Numbered from the stretch's first letter, positions 32,369 to 43,091 are shown. The stretch: DNA of 64,000 nucleotides from Pantoea sp. 1.19 (GCF_001922585.1 NZ_MRBS01000004.1:1-64000), one strand, 5' to 3'. Notes: generated from the sequence alone by a model not told the origin. Numbers and translations: made by a program.

Positions 32369-33160
32369 ATGGCAATTTCAATTAAAACCCCAGAAGAAAT
32401 CGCAAAGATGCGCGTCGCGGGCCGCCTTGCTGCCGAGGTGCTGGAGATGATCGCTCCGCACGTGAAGCCGGGCATCACCACCGCTGAATTAGACCGCCTT
32501 TGCCATGATCACATCGTCAATCAGCAGCACGCCATATCGGCCTGCCTGGGTTACCACGGTTTTCCCAAATCGGTCTGTATCTCGATCAATGAGGTGGTTT
32601 GCCACGGCATCCCGAGCGACGATCGCACGCTGAAAGACGGTGATATCGTCAACATCGACGTCACGGTCATTAAAGACGAGTATCACGGTGACACCTCCAA
32701 AATGTTTCTCGTCGGTAAACCCACCATCCTGGGCGAGCGCCTGTGCCGGGTGACTCAGGAGAGCCTCTACCTGGCGCTGAAGATGGTGAAGCCGGGTATA
32801 CGCCTGCGCGAGCTGGGTCGGGCGATCCAGACCTACGTTGAAGCACAGGATTTCTCTGTGGTGCGCGAATACTGCGGACACGGTATCGGCAAAGGTTTCC
32901 ACGAGGAGCCGCAGGTGCTGCACTACGATGCCGATGACGGCGGCGTGGTGCTGCAGGCCGGTATGGCCTTTACCATCGAGCCGATGGTGAACGCCGGCGA
33001 TTACCGTATCCGCACCATGAAAGATGGCTGGACGGTAAAAACCAAAGATCGCAGCTTGTCCGCACAGTATGAGCATACTATTGTGGTGACCGAAAACGGC
33101 TGCGAGATTATGACGCTGCGCGAAGAGGAGACCCTTCCCGCGCGCCTGACGGCGGAGTAA
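32369..33160 (+). CDS. map: Type I methionine aminopeptidase
   Basis: Map removes the initiator methionine from nascent proteins. The 263-residue product has the pita-bread-fold metal ligands in the expected places: the histidine in CLGYHGFPKS, Asp in DIVNIDVTV and YHGDTS, and the HGIGKGFHE and TIEPM blocks. It diverges from rpsB, as in E. coli, and is closed by a strong terminator. Confidence 0.97.
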   Translation: MAISIKTPEEIAKMRVAGRLAAEVLEMIAPHVKPGITTAELDRLCHDHIVNQQHAISACLGYHGFPKSVCISINEVVCHGIPSDDRTLKDGDIVNIDVTVIKDEYHGDTSKMFLVGKPTILGERLCRVTQESLYLALKMVKPGIRLRELGRAIQTYVEAQDFSVVREYCGHGIGKGFHEEPQVLHYDADDGGVVLQAGMAFTIEPMVNAGDYRIRTMKDGWTVKTKDRSLSAQYEHTIVVTENGCEIMTLREEETLPARLTAE

Positions 33161-33175
33161 TTGCGCGTCCCCCTA

Positions 33176-33198
33176 AGCCGGCATACGCCGGCTTTTTT
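33176..33198 (+). terminator. Rho-independent terminator after map
   Basis: The stem AGCCGGC / GCCGGCT with an ATAC loop is followed by six T residues. Confidence 0.93.
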
Positions 33199-33240
33199 AT
33201 GCCCGTCATCCTGTACCGAGCCAACCCGGAGTGACCCGCG

Positions 33241-35910
33241 ATGAGTAGCGCCGATACCGCCTCTGTCTATGAAACGTTAAGCCTGAACGATCTCGCCAAC
33301 CTCCCCGCCAGCTGGCGCGATGAGCACCTGAACTGCCACGGCCTCAGGCAGGCGCTGGAGAGCTTTCAGCAGCGGCTGGCCCTCGCTTTTGACCAGGGCG
33401 AGGCGGTAGAGAAGCTGATTAAAACCCGCACCCGGTTTATCGACCGCCTGCTGCGCCGGCTGTGGCGCTTTTACGGTTTTAAGCACGTGCGGGATATCGC
33501 ACTGGTGGCGGTGGGTGGCTTTGGCCGCGGCGAGCTGCATCCGCTCTCCGATATCGATGTGCTGATCCTCAGCCGCAAGCCGCTGGATGAGCAGGCCGCC
33601 GGGCGCATCAGCCAGTTGCTCACCCTGATGTGGGATCTGAAGCTGGAAGTGGGCCACAGCGTGCGTACGCTGGAGGAGTGCCTGCTGGAAGGGCTGGCCG
33701 ATCTCACCGTCGCCACCAACCTGATAGAGTCGCGGATGCTGTCCGGCGATGTGGCGCTGTTTCTCGAGCTGCAAAAGCACGTCTTTAGCGATGGGTTCTG
33801 GCACTCCGATCGCTTCTTCGCCGCCAAAATCGAAGAGCAGAACGAACGGCACACCCGCTATCACGGCACCAGCTACAATCTTGAACCGGATATCAAAAGC
33901 AGCCCGGGCGGCCTGCGCGATATCCATACGCTGCTGTGGGTCGCACGTCGCCACTTTGGCGCCACCTCGCTGGATGAAATGGTCGGGTTTGGCTACCTGA
34001 CCGAAGCCGAGCGCCACGAACTCAACGAGTGTCAAAATCTGCTGTGGCGTATCCGCTTTGCGCTCCACCTGACCCTCAGCCGATCCGATAATCGCCTGCT
34101 GTTTGACCGTCAGCTGAACGTAGCCCAGCGTCTCAACTACCAGGGCGAAGGCAATGAGCCGGTCGAACGAATGATGAAAGATTTTTATCGCGTAACCCGG
34201 CGGGTGAGCGAGCTGAATCAGATGCTGCTGCAGCTGTTTGCCGAGGCCATTCTGGCCATCGATGCGACCGAAAAGCCACGCCCGCTGGATGAGGCCTTCC
34301 AGGTGCGAGGCAAGCTTATCGATCTGCGCGACGAGACGCTGTTTATCCGCGAGCCGGCCTCGATCATCCGCCTGTTCTACGTGATGGTTCGCCATCCGGA
34401 GATCACCGGCATATACTCCGCCACCCTGCGCCACCTGCGCCACGCCCGTCGCAACCTCAGCGGCCCGCTGTGCGAAATCCCGGAGGCGCGTCGGCTGTTT
34501 ATGGCTATCCTGCGCCACCCGGGCGCGGTCAGCCGCGCGCTGCTGCCGATGCATCGCCACAGCGTACTCTGGGCCTACATTCCGGAGTGGGGCAATATTG
34601 TCGGCCAGATGCAGTTTGATCTGTTCCACGCCTACACCGTGGATGAACACACCATCCGCGTACTGCAAAAGCTGGAGAGCTTTGCCAATGAAGCCACCCG
34701 CCCGCGTCACCCGCTGTGCGTCGAGCTCTGGCCGCGTCTGCCACAGACCGAGCTGCTGCTGATCGCTGCGCTGTTTCACGACATCGCCAAGGGCCGTGGC
34801 GGCGATCACTCCATCCTTGGGGCGCAGGACGTGTTGGCCTTTGCCGAGCTGCACGGCCTTAACTCGCGCGAATCCCAGCTGGTCGCCTGGCTGGTGCGCC
34901 ATCACCTGCTGATGTCGGTGACCGCCCAGCGGCGCGATATCCAGGATCCTACCGTCATTCAGCAGTTCAGCGAGGTGATGCAAAACGAAAATCGCCTGCG
35001 CTACCTCGCCTGCCTGACCGTCGCCGACATTTGCGCGACCAACGAGACGCTGTGGAACAGCTGGAAGCAGAGCCTGCTGCGCGAACTGTTTTTCGCCACC
35101 GAGAAACAGCTGCGCCGCGGAATGGAAAACAGCCCGGATCTGCGCGAGCGCGTGCGGCATCACCGCCTGCAGGCGCTGGCGCTGCTGCGCATGGACAATA
35201 TTAATGAAGAGGCGCTGCACAACATCTGGGGCCGCTGCCGCGCCGACTATTTTCTGCGCCACACGCCAAACCAGCTGGCATGGCACGCCAGACACCTGAT
35301 GGAGCACGACCTTAGCCAGCCGCTGGTGCTGGTCAGCCCGCAGGCCACGCGCGGCGGCACCGAAATTTTCATCTGGAGCCCGGATCGCCCTTACCTGTTT
35401 GCCACCGTCGCCGGCGAGCTGGATCGCCGCAACCTCAGCGTGCATGACGCGCAGATCTTTACCAGCCGCGATGGCATGGCCATGGATACCTTTATTGTGC
35501 TCGAACCGGATGGCAGCCCGCTGGCGCCCGATCGCCATGAGCAGACCCGTCACGCGCTGCTGCAGACCATCACCCAGACCCACTGGCAGCCGCCGCGCAC
35601 CCGCCGCCAGTCCGCGCGACTGAAACACTTTACCGTCGACACCGAGGTGCGCTTTTTGCCTTCGCACAACAACCGCCGCACCTGGCTGGAGCTGGTGGCG
35701 CTGGACCAGCCCGGGCTGCTGGCGCGGGTCGGCGAGGTGTTTGCCGATTTGGGGATCTCGCTGCACGGCGCCCGCATCAGCACCATCGGCGAGCGCGTCG
35801 AAGATCTGTTTATCCTCGCTAACAGCGAACGCCGGGCGCTCGACGCCAATTTACGCCAGCAGCTGCAACAACGGTTGACAGAGGCCCTTAATCCAAACGA
35901 TAAAGTGTGA
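33241..35910 (+). CDS. glnD: Bifunctional uridylyltransferase/uridylyl-removing enzyme GlnD
   Basis: GlnD senses glutamine and adds or removes UMP on PII proteins (GlnB, GlnK), controlling glutamine synthetase and nitrogen-regulated transcription. The 889-residue protein has the nucleotidyltransferase motif [15 protein letters not shown] with Asp104 and Asp106, an HD domain near residue 511 ([14 protein letters not shown]) for uridylyl removal, and two C-terminal ACT domains (about 700-880) that bind glutamine. It stands between map and dapD, as in E. coli. Confidence 0.97.
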   Translation: MSSADTASVYETLSLNDLANLPASWRDEHLNCHGLRQALESFQQRLALAFDQGEAVEKLIKTRTRFIDRLLRRLWRFYGFKHVRDIALVAVGGFGRGELHPLSDIDVLILSRKPLDEQAAGRISQLLTLMWDLKLEVGHSVRTLEECLLEGLADLTVATNLIESRMLSGDVALFLELQKHVFSDGFWHSDRFFAAKIEEQNERHTRYHGTSYNLEPDIKSSPGGLRDIHTLLWVARRHFGATSLDEMVGFGYLTEAERHELNECQNLLWRIRFALHLTLSRSDNRLLFDRQLNVAQRLNYQGEGNEPVERMMKDFYRVTRRVSELNQMLLQLFAEAILAIDATEKPRPLDEAFQVRGKLIDLRDETLFIREPASIIRLFYVMVRHPEITGIYSATLRHLRHARRNLSGPLCEIPEARRLFMAILRHPGAVSRALLPMHRHSVLWAYIPEWGNIVGQMQFDLFHAYTVDEHTIRVLQKLESFANEATRPRHPLCVELWPRLPQTELLLIAALFHDIAKGRGGDHSILGAQDVLAFAELHGLNSRESQLVAWLVRHHLLMSVTAQRRDIQDPTVIQQFSEVMQNENRLRYLACLTVADICATNETLWNSWKQSLLRELFFATEKQLRRGMENSPDLRERVRHHRLQALALLRMDNINEEALHNIWGRCRADYFLRHTPNQLAWHARHLMEHDLSQPLVLVSPQATRGGTEIFIWSPDRPYLFATVAGELDRRNLSVHDAQIFTSRDGMAMDTFIVLEPDGSPLAPDRHEQTRHALLQTITQTHWQPPRTRRQSARLKHFTVDTEVRFLPSHNNRRTWLELVALDQPGLLARVGEVFADLGISLHGARISTIGERVEDLFILANSERRALDANLRQQLQQRLTEALNPNDKV

Positions 35911-35955
35911 CCGAGATTTTATTTTCAGACCGTAGAACCCGAAAGAGAGAGTGTA

Positions 35956-36780
35956 ATGCAACAACTTCAGAGCGTCATTGAGCGCGCCTTCGAACGCCGC
36001 GCCGACATCACCCCCACCAGCGTGGACACCGTTACCCGCGAAGCGATAACCCAGGTCATGGGCCTGCTCGACAGCGGCGCCCTGCGCGTGGCCGAGAAAA
36101 TCGACGGCCAGTGGGTCACCCATCAGTGGCTGAAGAAAGCGGTACTGCTCTCTTTCCGTATTCATGACAATCAGGTGATGGAAGGCGCCGAAAGCCGTTT
36201 CTACGATAAAGTGCCGATGAAATTCGCGGATTACGACGAAGCGCGCTTTAAGCAGGAAGGGTTCCGCGTCGTGCCACCGGCGGCGGTGCGTCAGGGCGCG
36301 TTTATCGCCCGCAACACGGTACTGATGCCCTCCTATGTCAACATCGGCGCCTATGTCGATGAAGGCTCGATGGTCGATACCTGGGCCACCGTGGGATCCT
36401 GCGCCCAGATTGGTAAAAACGTGCACCTCTCCGGCGGCGTCGGCATTGGCGGCGTCCTGGAGCCGCTGCAGGCCAACCCGACGATTATTGAAGACAACTG
36501 CTTTATCGGCGCGCGCTCCGAAGTGGTTGAAGGGGTAATCGTGGAAGAGGGCTCGGTGATCTCGATGGGCGTTTACATCGGCCAGAGCACCAAAATCTAC
36601 GATCGCGAAACTGGCGAAGTGCACTACGGCCGCGTCCCGGCGGGCTCGGTGGTGGTCTCCGGCAACCTGCCGTCAACAGATGGCCGCTACAGCCTCTACT
36701 GCGCGGTAATCGTGAAAAAGGTCGACGCAAAAACCCGCGGCAAAGTGGGCATCAACGAACTGCTGCGTACCATCGATTAA
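35956..36780 (+). CDS. dapD: Tetrahydrodipicolinate N-succinyltransferase
   Basis: DapD transfers succinyl from succinyl-CoA to tetrahydrodipicolinate in the diaminopimelate/lysine pathway, which also feeds peptidoglycan. The 274-residue product has the E. coli length, with an N-terminal helical domain, a hexapeptide beta-helix (about 100-235) and the conserved [20 protein letters not shown] region. It follows glnD by 45 bases. Confidence 0.97.
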   Translation: MQQLQSVIERAFERRADITPTSVDTVTREAITQVMGLLDSGALRVAEKIDGQWVTHQWLKKAVLLSFRIHDNQVMEGAESRFYDKVPMKFADYDEARFKQEGFRVVPPAAVRQGAFIARNTVLMPSYVNIGAYVDEGSMVDTWATVGSCAQIGKNVHLSGGVGIGGVLEPLQANPTIIEDNCFIGARSEVVEGVIVEEGSVISMGVYIGQSTKIYDRETGEVHYGRVPAGSVVVSGNLPSTDGRYSLYCAVIVKKVDAKTRGKVGINELLRTID

Positions 36781-37000
36781 TATCCACCGGGTCGCCCGTC
36801 GGCCCGGCATTTTTTCTTTACACTTCCCGCCCCCGCAAGCTGATTTGTGACACAGGTCAACTATCGCGTTTACTTTTTATCCAGGTCATAATCCGCGCCA
36901 GACTATTCCGGCCGACGCGCGCGTCCCGCTTTCCTCGGGCTATGACGCTGCTTTTCATGACTGCGCGCGCACGCTAACCTCTGTTACAGGACGCTAAGTT

Positions 37001-37387
37001 ATGTATGACAATCTGAAAAGCCTGGGGATTCATCACCCCGACGATATCGATCGTTACAGCCTCCGCCAGGAAGCCAGTAATGACATTCTGAAGATCTACT
37101 TCCGTAAAGATAAGGGCGAGTTCTTCGCCAAAAGCGTGAAGTTCAAGTTCCCGCGGCAGCGCAAAACCATCGCCGCCGAAGGCAGCGGTTTTAGAGAGGT
37201 GCAGGAGATCAGCCCGAATCTGCGCTACATCGTCGACGAGCTGGACAGCCTCTGCCAGCGCGACCGCGCCGATGTCGATCTGAAGCGCAAAATCCTCGCC
37301 GATCTGCGCCATCTGGAAGGAGTAGTGACCAATAAAATCAGTGAAATCGAAGCCGATCTGGAAAAACTGACCCACGGGGGTCGCTAA
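37001..37387 (+). CDS. yaeH: DUF3461 family protein YaeH
   Basis: This 128-residue protein matches E. coli YaeH over its whole length (start [10 protein letters not shown], then [16 protein letters not shown]). The function is unknown. It is soluble, charged and ends in a helical segment rich in Lys and Glu. The 220-base gap upstream separates it from dapD, so it probably has its own promoter; a terminator follows. Confidence 0.88.
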   Translation: MYDNLKSLGIHHPDDIDRYSLRQEASNDILKIYFRKDKGEFFAKSVKFKFPRQRKTIAAEGSGFREVQEISPNLRYIVDELDSLCQRDRADVDLKRKILADLRHLEGVVTNKISEIEADLEKLTHGGR

Positions 37388-37412
37388 CCGGCTCGCGGTT
37401 TCCTTTGGCTTC

Positions 37413-37437
37413 AGGCCGGCATTCGCCGGCCTTTTTT
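37413..37437 (+). terminator. Rho-independent terminator after yaeH
   Basis: The stem AGGCCGGC / GCCGGCCT with an ATTC loop is followed by a run of T residues. Confidence 0.93.
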
Positions 37438-37493
37438 ATTGCTGCCGGGCAGGGTCGGCCCCCGCCGGCAGAACGCCAACGCGCGGCCCGGGA

Positions 37494-37518
37494 CGCCGCC
37501 GCGGATCAGGCGGCGGCG
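37494..37518 (-). terminator. Strong hairpin downstream of degP
   Basis: A perfect nine-base stem CGCCGCCGC / GCGGCGGCG with a seven-base loop lies about 35 bases beyond the degP stop. There is no T tract, so it may act as an RNA-stabilising end rather than an intrinsic terminator. Confidence 0.45.
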
Positions 37519-37552
37519 CTCTGCGCAACATCGCGTCAGATTAGGCTGACGA

Positions 37553-39001
37553 TTACTGCATCACCAGATACAGCGTATTGTCGCCACGCTGAATATTCAG
37601 CGCCAGCACTGACGGTTTACTGTCGAGGATCTTACGCAGTTCACCGAGATTCTGCACCGGCTGCTGGTTGACGCCAAGGATCACGTCATCTTTCTTCAGA
37701 CCAATACGCGCCGCGGCGGTCCCCGGCTTCACGCTGTCCACCTTCACGCCCTTCTGCCCCTTCAGCTGGGTATTGCTCAGCTCGGCGCCCTCGATGCCGG
37801 TGTAAATATTGCCGGAGTCCACTTTATCCTGAGTACTCTGCTGCAGCTCCACGGTCACGTTGACCGGTTTGCCGTCACGCAGCATACCGAGGTTCATTTT
37901 GGTTCCCACCGGCAGCGATCCAATTTCGGCGCGCAGGGCGGCGAAGCTGGAAATGGCCTTACCGTTGAGCGAGACGATGACATCACCGGCCTTAATGCCG
38001 GCTTTTGCCGCCGACGAGTTCGCCAACACCTGGCTGACAAAGGCGCCGCGCTGGGCGTCCACGTTCATCGCTTTCGCCAGCTCAGAGTTCAGCTCGGTGC
38101 CCATGATCCCCAGCTCACCGCGTTTCACCTGGCCGTACTCCACCATCTGCGCGGTAAGGTTTTTCACCATATTGCTCGGGATAGCGAAGCCGATACCGAT
38201 GTTGCCGCCGTCCGGCGCGAGGATCGCGGTATTGATCCCAATCAGTTCACCGTTCAGGTTCACCAGCGCCCCACCCGAGTTACCACGGTTAATGGCAGCG
38301 TCGGTCTGAATAAAGTTTTCGTAGTTTTCTACGTTCAGGCCGCTGCGGCCCAGCGCCGATACGATACCGGAGGTCACGGTTTCGCCAAGTCCGTACGGGT
38401 TTCCGATCGCCACGGTGTAGTCACCTACCCGCAGACTATCGGAATCGGCCAGCTTGACCGCGGACAGGTTCTTCGCATCTTTCAGCTGAATCAGTGCAAT
38501 GTCGGAGCGCGGATCTTTACCGATCACTTTCGCGTCGTATTTGCGGCCATCGCTCAACTGAACCTGAATCTTGGTGGCGTTATCCACCACGTGGTTATTG
38601 GTGACCACGTAGCCTTTCTCAGCATTGATAACCACGCCGGAACCCAGCGCGCGGAAGGTCTCCTGCTGGCCGCCCGGAGCCCCCGGTGCGCCCGGTCCAC
38701 CGCCCTGACACATTGGCGATCCCTGGAACGGCGAACCGTCCTGACAGAACGGCGAATTATCGCCAAAGAACTGCTGGAACTGCTGCGGCATACGCGGCGT
38801 GCGCACGGTAGTGCTGCCTTCAACGTTAATGCTCACCACGGAAGGCATCACCTTTTCCAGCATCGGCGCCAGGCTTGGCAGCGGTTGCGCCGCGGTCGTG
38901 GTCGAAGAAGAGGCGGTTTCCGCCGCGATGGCGGACGCGGGCCCGAGAGCCATTCCCAGGCTTAACGCTAATGCACTTAAGGCTAACGTGGTTTTTTTCA
39001 T
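37553..39001 (-). CDS. degP: Periplasmic serine endoprotease and chaperone DegP
   Basis: DegP degrades or refolds damaged proteins in the periplasm as an oligomeric cage. The start is taken as ATG at 39001 (482 residues, MKKTTLALS), as in E. coli; the ATG three codons upstream has a ribosome binding site too close to it. A signal peptide is cleaved near SAIA/AET. The catalytic triad is seen in TNNHVVDNA (His), DPRSDIALIQ (Asp) and RGNSGGAL (Ser), followed by two PDZ domains. The LA loop keeps its two cysteines (PFCQDG, PMCQGG). A sigma-E promoter lies upstream. Confidence 0.97.
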   Translation of the reverse strand: MKKTTLALSALALSLGMALGPASAIAAETASSSTTTAAQPLPSLAPMLEKVMPSVVSINVEGSTTVRTPRMPQQFQQFFGDNSPFCQDGSPFQGSPMCQGGGPGAPGAPGGQQETFRALGSGVVINAEKGYVVTNNHVVDNATKIQVQLSDGRKYDAKVIGKDPRSDIALIQLKDAKNLSAVKLADSDSLRVGDYTVAIGNPYGLGETVTSGIVSALGRSGLNVENYENFIQTDAAINRGNSGGALVNLNGELIGINTAILAPDGGNIGIGFAIPSNMVKNLTAQMVEYGQVKRGELGIMGTELNSELAKAMNVDAQRGAFVSQVLANSSAAKAGIKAGDVIVSLNGKAISSFAALRAEIGSLPVGTKMNLGMLRDGKPVNVTVELQQSTQDKVDSGNIYTGIEGAELSNTQLKGQKGVKVDSVKPGTAAARIGLKKDDVILGVNQQPVQNLGELRKILDSKPSVLALNIQRGDNTLYLVMQ

Positions 39002-39107
39002 CTGTTTCATTCTCTGTAAGTAAGACGGAAGTCTGACCGGCTAGCGGGAATACGCGCGCAACGAGCGGGAGGTGAAATACCCGATAACCTTTGCTGAGGT
39101 CGCGCTA

Positions 39108-39135
39108 TTCAGAGTCACTTTTTAACGCGAAGTTC
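39108..39135 (-). promoter_or_regulatory. Sigma-E-type promoter of degP
   Basis: On the minus strand the -35 motif GAACTT (39130-39135) and the -10 motif TCTGAA (39108-39113) are separated by 16 bases, the same arrangement as the E. coli degP sigma-E promoter. It lies about 100 bases before the degP start codon, in the gap after dgt. Confidence 0.85.
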
Positions 39136-39205
39136 AGCGCGTTTTTTTAGCGAAAAGTAAAAAATTATTGTCCCTCTTTACAAAACTCCGGCCGCTAGCA
39201 CAGGG

Positions 39206-40678
39206 TTATTCAACCGCCATTAAACGACGATATTCATCCCAGGCAAACAGGTCGGTCATCCCACTAATATAGTCCTGAATTAAGCGGCAGCGATAATAGA
39301 ACTCCCACAAGACAAAATGCTCGTCGTCGCGCGCGTATTGCGCGACCGCATCCATATAGGCCGTACGAAATGACGATGACAGCTTATGGTACAGGCGGGT
39401 TTCAATCGGATGACTGCGCAGGCTGTCCTCCCTCACCAGGCGACTAAAGGTCGGCTGATCCAGGGCCAGCAGGCAGCGATAAATATCCAGCAGACCGCTC
39501 ATCACCCGATAGCCCTGCAGCTCCAGCTGCTCCACTTCCGGATGGTTAAACACGTGTCGCGCCGCCACATTTTTAAAAATAGCCAGCAGCTGACTGGCGC
39601 TGGAGCCATCCTCCAGCAGCGCCTGGTCAAAATGCCCTTCGTAGACGGCAGCGATATTATCAATAAAGCGACCGGCGGCGTGCGGCACCAACTGCGCCAC
39701 AGTATTGACGCGTAAATACATAAAAAACTGATCGTCATTAATCCCGGCGGAACGACTATTTCGGGCTTTCTCCAGCGCGTTGGTCACCACGTTATCAAAC
39801 AGATCGCCGGGCAGCGAGGTTCCCCACTGCTGGCATAAATGCGTATACAGCTGCGGCACGCTAAAAATACGCTTCTCTACCGCATCTTCCAGATCGGCCA
39901 CGCAATAAGAAATATCGTCCGCCGCTTCCATTATCCAGGTCAGCGGAAAGCGATTGTATTCCGCCAGCTGCAGTGCATCACGCAGGCGGGCAACGTAGTC
40001 GGCCTCCGCCAGATAATAGCCGGGCTTTTTCATCAGATAGCGGTGGCTGTCGGCCAGCGGCCCCGGCACCCAGGCGGGGCGGGTATATTTCAGGATACAG
40101 CCCACCTGCGCCCACGTCAGGTTTAAGCCCAGCAGCGTATGCACCAGCCGAATCGCCTGCGCGTTACCCTCAAAGTGGCTGAGATCGCAGTCGATCTTTT
40201 GCCACAGGCTGGCCTGTGCGGGGGTCATCGCCGCCGGCGCTATCGGCACCAGCGTCGGCAGCTGCTGCCGGAACCAGTCATTGATCGCCGCTTCGCCAAA
40301 GTGGCCAAACGGCGGATTGCCAATATCATGCATCAGGCAAGCCATCTCGACGATGCTTTCAAACGGGCCGCCGAGATCGCTCAGCCCGTAGCGGGCGATC
40401 ATCCCCATCTCAGACAGCCGGGTCAGGATCTCTTTGGCGATATAGCGCCCTACCTGCTGGACTTCCAGCGAGTGGGTCAGCCGCGATCGCACCGCGGCGT
40501 TACGCTCAAGGGGGAACACCTGGGTTTTTTGCTGCAGGCGACGGATCGCCGCGGAGTTAATTATCCTGCCGCGATCGCTTTCAAAAATGCGCAGAATCTC
40601 GTGGGGATCCCTGACCGCTTCCGGCGAGCGGTAACAACGGCGATAGTTAATTTTGCGGCTGAAATCGATATGGCTCAT
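39206..40678 (-). CDS. dgt: Deoxyguanosinetriphosphate triphosphohydrolase
   Basis: Dgt hydrolyses dGTP to deoxyguanosine and triphosphate. The start at ATG 40678 gives 490 residues beginning [14 protein letters not shown], matching the E. coli start; the frame extends to 40768 but that part is not conserved. HD-domain metal and catalytic residues are present: His69, His117, Asp118, His126 and the following Glu in [10 protein letters not shown]. It is slightly shorter than the E. coli enzyme (505), the loss being in the variable segment after residue 140. It diverges from mtnN. Confidence 0.95.
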   Translation of the reverse strand: MSHIDFSRKINYRRCYRSPEAVRDPHEILRIFESDRGRIINSAAIRRLQQKTQVFPLERNAAVRSRLTHSLEVQQVGRYIAKEILTRLSEMGMIARYGLSDLGGPFESIVEMACLMHDIGNPPFGHFGEAAINDWFRQQLPTLVPIAPAAMTPAQASLWQKIDCDLSHFEGNAQAIRLVHTLLGLNLTWAQVGCILKYTRPAWVPGPLADSHRYLMKKPGYYLAEADYVARLRDALQLAEYNRFPLTWIMEAADDISYCVADLEDAVEKRIFSVPQLYTHLCQQWGTSLPGDLFDNVVTNALEKARNSRSAGINDDQFFMYLRVNTVAQLVPHAAGRFIDNIAAVYEGHFDQALLEDGSSASQLLAIFKNVAARHVFNHPEVEQLELQGYRVMSGLLDIYRCLLALDQPTFSRLVREDSLRSHPIETRLYHKLSSSFRTAYMDAVAQYARDDEHFVLWEFYYRCRLIQDYISGMTDLFAWDEYRRLMAVE

Positions 40679-40795
40679 CCCTTCTCCTTGATGCTGGCCG
40701 CACGCCCGCCGCGGCAACAGTAGCGCCGGACGGCTGCCATGATAGACTAGGCGCCGGCAACAATGCACATACTGACACTATAGGGGAGAGGCCCG

Positions 40796-41491
40796 ATGAA
40801 AGCAGGTATTATTGGCGCGATGGAGCAGGAAGTGACCCTGCTGCGCGACAAAATGGAGAATCGTCAAACGCTGACGCTGGCGGGCTGTGAAATCTATACC
40901 GGTACCCTGAACGGCGTAGACGTGGCGCTGTTAAAATCCGGCATCGGCAAAGTTTCGGCGGCGCTGGGCACCACCCTGCTGCTGCAGCTGTGCCAGCCCG
41001 ATCTGATAATCAATACCGGCTCCGCCGGTGGCCTGGATGCCAGCCTGAAGGTGGGCGACATCGTTGTCTCCGATGAAGTGCGCTACCACGACGCCGACGT
41101 CACCGCCTTTGGCTATCAGCCGGGACAAATGGCCGGCTGCCCGGAGGCCTTTGTTGCCGACAGCAACCTGATTGGCGCCGCCGAGCGCTGCATCGCCCAG
41201 CTCGGCCTGCACGCGGTGCGCGGGCTGGTGGTCAGCGGCGATGCCTTCATCAACGGCGCTGAGCCGCTGAACCGCATTCGGCACGCCTTCCCCAAAGCGA
41301 TCGCCGTCGAGATGGAAGCCACCGCCATTGGCCACGTCTGCCATAACTTTGGCGTGCCCTTTGTGGTGATCCGCGCCATCTCCGATGTGGCCGACAGCGA
41401 GTCTCACCTGAGCTTCGATGCATTCCTCAGCGTGGCGGCCACGCAGTCCTCGCGGATGGTAGAAGCGCTGCTGGCCGGGCTGCGTGCCTAA
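40796..41491 (+). CDS. mtnN: 5'-methylthioadenosine/S-adenosylhomocysteine nucleosidase
   Basis: MtnN (Pfs) cleaves adenine from methylthioadenosine and S-adenosylhomocysteine, recycling methionine and producing the precursor of autoinducer 2. The 231-residue product has the catalytic residues Glu12, Glu174 (VEMEATA) and Asp197 (ISDVADSES). Its stop codon is overlapped by the btuF start. Confidence 0.96.
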   Translation: MKAGIIGAMEQEVTLLRDKMENRQTLTLAGCEIYTGTLNGVDVALLKSGIGKVSAALGTTLLLQLCQPDLIINTGSAGGLDASLKVGDIVVSDEVRYHDADVTAFGYQPGQMAGCPEAFVADSNLIGAAERCIAQLGLHAVRGLVVSGDAFINGAEPLNRIRHAFPKAIAVEMEATAIGHVCHNFGVPFVVIRAISDVADSESHLSFDAFLSVAATQSSRMVEALLAGLRA

Positions 41492-42278
41492 GCTGCGGTG
41501 GGCGATCGCCCTGCTGCTGCTGCTGCCACTGCTGGCACCGGCGGCCGCGCTGCGGGTGGTTACCCTCGCCCCGCACCTGACCGAGCTGGCGTTTGCCGCC
41601 GGGATCGTGCCGGTTGGGGTCAGCGACTACGCCGATTACCCCGCGGCCGCGCGCGCCCTGCCGCGAGTCGCCAGCTGGCAGGGGGTGAACATTGAGCGGG
41701 TACTGGCTCTGCGACCGGACGTGGTGCTGGCCTGGCGCGGCGGTAATCCGCAGCGTCAGGTGGAGCAACTGGCGGCGCTCGGCGTCCGCATCATGTGGAT
41801 CGACAGCGACAGCCTGAGCGGGATCAGCGCGGCCCTTGACCGGCTGGCGACAATCAGTCCGCAGCCGCAGCAGGCACATCAGCAGGCGCAGGCGCTGCGC
41901 GACGGCTTTGCCGCCCTGCGCCGGCAATATCATCGCGACCGGCCGCTGCCGGTCTTTTTACAGTTTGGCGATCGTCCGCTGTTCACCGCCGCCGGTCAGA
42001 CGGTGCAAAATGAAGTGCTGACGCTGTGCGGCGGCCGCAATCTGTTTGCCGACAGCCGCGTGCCCTGGCCGCAGGTGAGCCGTGAGCAGGTGCTGGCGCG
42101 GCAGCCGCAGGCCATCGTCATCCCCGGCGATGCCGCCCACGCTACGGCGGTCAGCGCCTTCTGGCAGCCGCAGCTCAGCGTCCGGGTGATTGCCGTCGCG
42201 GATGACTGGTTCAGCCGCCCCGGCCCGCGCCTGCTGCTGGCCGCGCGGTCGCTCTGTCAGGCGCTCGCCGCGCGCTAA
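41484..42278 (+). CDS. btuF: Vitamin B12-binding periplasmic protein BtuF
   Basis: BtuF binds cobalamin in the periplasm and delivers it to the BtuCD transporter, coded elsewhere. The start codon is GTG at 41484, overlapping mtnN by 8 bases. The 264-residue product has a signal peptide with cleavage near PAAA/LRV and the class III binding-protein fold, with [22 protein letters not shown] and the C-terminal [11 protein letters not shown] segment conserved. In E. coli yadS follows; here a different small gene does. Confidence 0.93.
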   Translation: MPKLRWAIALLLLLPLLAPAAALRVVTLAPHLTELAFAAGIVPVGVSDYADYPAAARALPRVASWQGVNIERVLALRPDVVLAWRGGNPQRQVEQLAALGVRIMWIDSDSLSGISAALDRLATISPQPQQAHQQAQALRDGFAALRRQYHRDRPLPVFLQFGDRPLFTAAGQTVQNEVLTLCGGRNLFADSRVPWPQVSREQVLARQPQAIVIPGDAAHATAVSAFWQPQLSVRVIAVADDWFSRPGPRLLLAARSLCQALAAR

Positions 42279-42367
42279 AGTTTCTTGCCGTCCTGCCGTT
42301 AATCATCACAACCGGCGGTATCCCGCCACCGCCTTTGGGCTCTGCCCGCTTACACCAGGATAACACC

Positions 42368-42619
42368 ATGAGAACGCTGATTATCGCCGGCGGGCTGATG
42401 ATGACGGCTTCCCTGTGCGCCGGCACGCTGGGTGGCAGCATCACCGCCAGGCTGGAGATCACCGCCCGCTGTCACATTGACGGCCTACACGCCTCGGCGG
42501 AGCACCTGCCGGTGGTGCGGTGCTCACATCCCGGCGTCTTACCGCCCAAAATAACGGCATCGCTGGCGGTCGATCCCCTGACGCAGCAGGCGCAGCGCTG
42601 GATAACCGTCGAGTGGTGA
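42368..42619 (+). CDS. Small secreted protein of unknown function, two cysteines
   Basis: I do not recognise this 83-residue protein. It starts at ATG 42368 behind a moderate ribosome binding site (AGGATAAC). A signal peptide is clear (MRTLIIAGGLMMTASLCAG), with likely cleavage near residue 19; Cys17 does not sit in a good lipobox. The mature part of about 64 residues has two cysteines (Cys35 and Cys52) and looks beta-rich. The pattern GGSITARLEITARCHIDG resembles the first strands of spore-coat-protein-U or fimbrial-like domains, but it is far shorter. It occupies the yadS position of E. coli, downstream of btuF by 89 bases. Codon usage looks like that of its neighbours. Confidence 0.7.
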   Translation: MRTLIIAGGLMMTASLCAGTLGGSITARLEITARCHIDGLHASAEHLPVVRCSHPGVLPPKITASLAVDPLTQQAQRWITVEW

Positions 42620-42657
42620 GTGACAGCGAACCGGTAGCATGAAGGCAGAAGGCAGGG

Positions 42658-42690
42658 AAAAAACAGAACGCGGGCGCGAGCGCGCCCGCG
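42658..42690 (-). terminator. Rho-independent terminator after erpA
   Basis: On the minus strand a nine-base stem CGCGGGCGC / GCGCCCGCG with a GCTC loop is followed by TTCTGTTTTTT. It directly follows the erpA stop. Confidence 0.85.
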
Positions 42691-42696
42691 GAGTCC

Positions 42697-43041
42697 TCAG
42701 ATACTGAATGAGGAGCCGCACCCGCAGGTGCTTTTTGCATTGGGGTTGGTGACCACAAAGCGGGATCCTTCCAGCCCTTCGGTATAATCCACGGAGCCGC
42801 CCACCAGATATTGCAGGCTCATCGGATCGACCACCAGCGAGACGCCAGATTTTTCGATGGTCATGTCGCCATCGTTAACCTTATCGTCAAAGGTAAAACC
42901 GTACTGGAAACCGCTACATCCCCCGCCGGTGATATACACGCGCAGCTTCAGCGCCGGATTCTCCTCGTCGGCAATCAGGTTTTTCACCTTGCTGGCCGCC
43001 GCGTCGGTAAACTGCAAAGGCAGGGCTACATCGTCACTCAT
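42697..43041 (-). CDS. erpA: Iron-sulfur cluster insertion protein ErpA
   Basis: ErpA is an A-type carrier that passes Fe-S clusters to targets such as IspG and IspH of the isoprenoid pathway. The 114-residue product has the three ligand cysteines Cys42 (GGGCSGF), Cys106 and Cys108 (STCGCGSS). Length equals E. coli ErpA. It stands next to clcA, on the same strand, and is followed by a terminator. Confidence 0.97.
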   Translation of the reverse strand: MSDDVALPLQFTDAAASKVKNLIADEENPALKLRVYITGGGCSGFQYGFTFDDKVNDGDMTIEKSGVSLVVDPMSLQYLVGGSVDYTEGLEGSRFVVTNPNAKSTCGCGSSFSI

Positions 43042-43091
43042 TTTATACTCCAGTCATCTGCCGGACGACCAACCGCCCGGCAGCTTAAAAT

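Noticed and set aside
33277-35766. An 829-codon open frame antisense to glnD
   Set aside because: It is the complement of a well-conserved GlnD gene in high-GC DNA. Its product is rich in Gln, His, Ala and Arg without domain structure, as expected of a shadow frame.
36849-36866. CRP-like site (TGTGA-N6-TCAAC) upstream of yaeH
   Set aside because: Only the left half matches the consensus well, so it is too weak to annotate.
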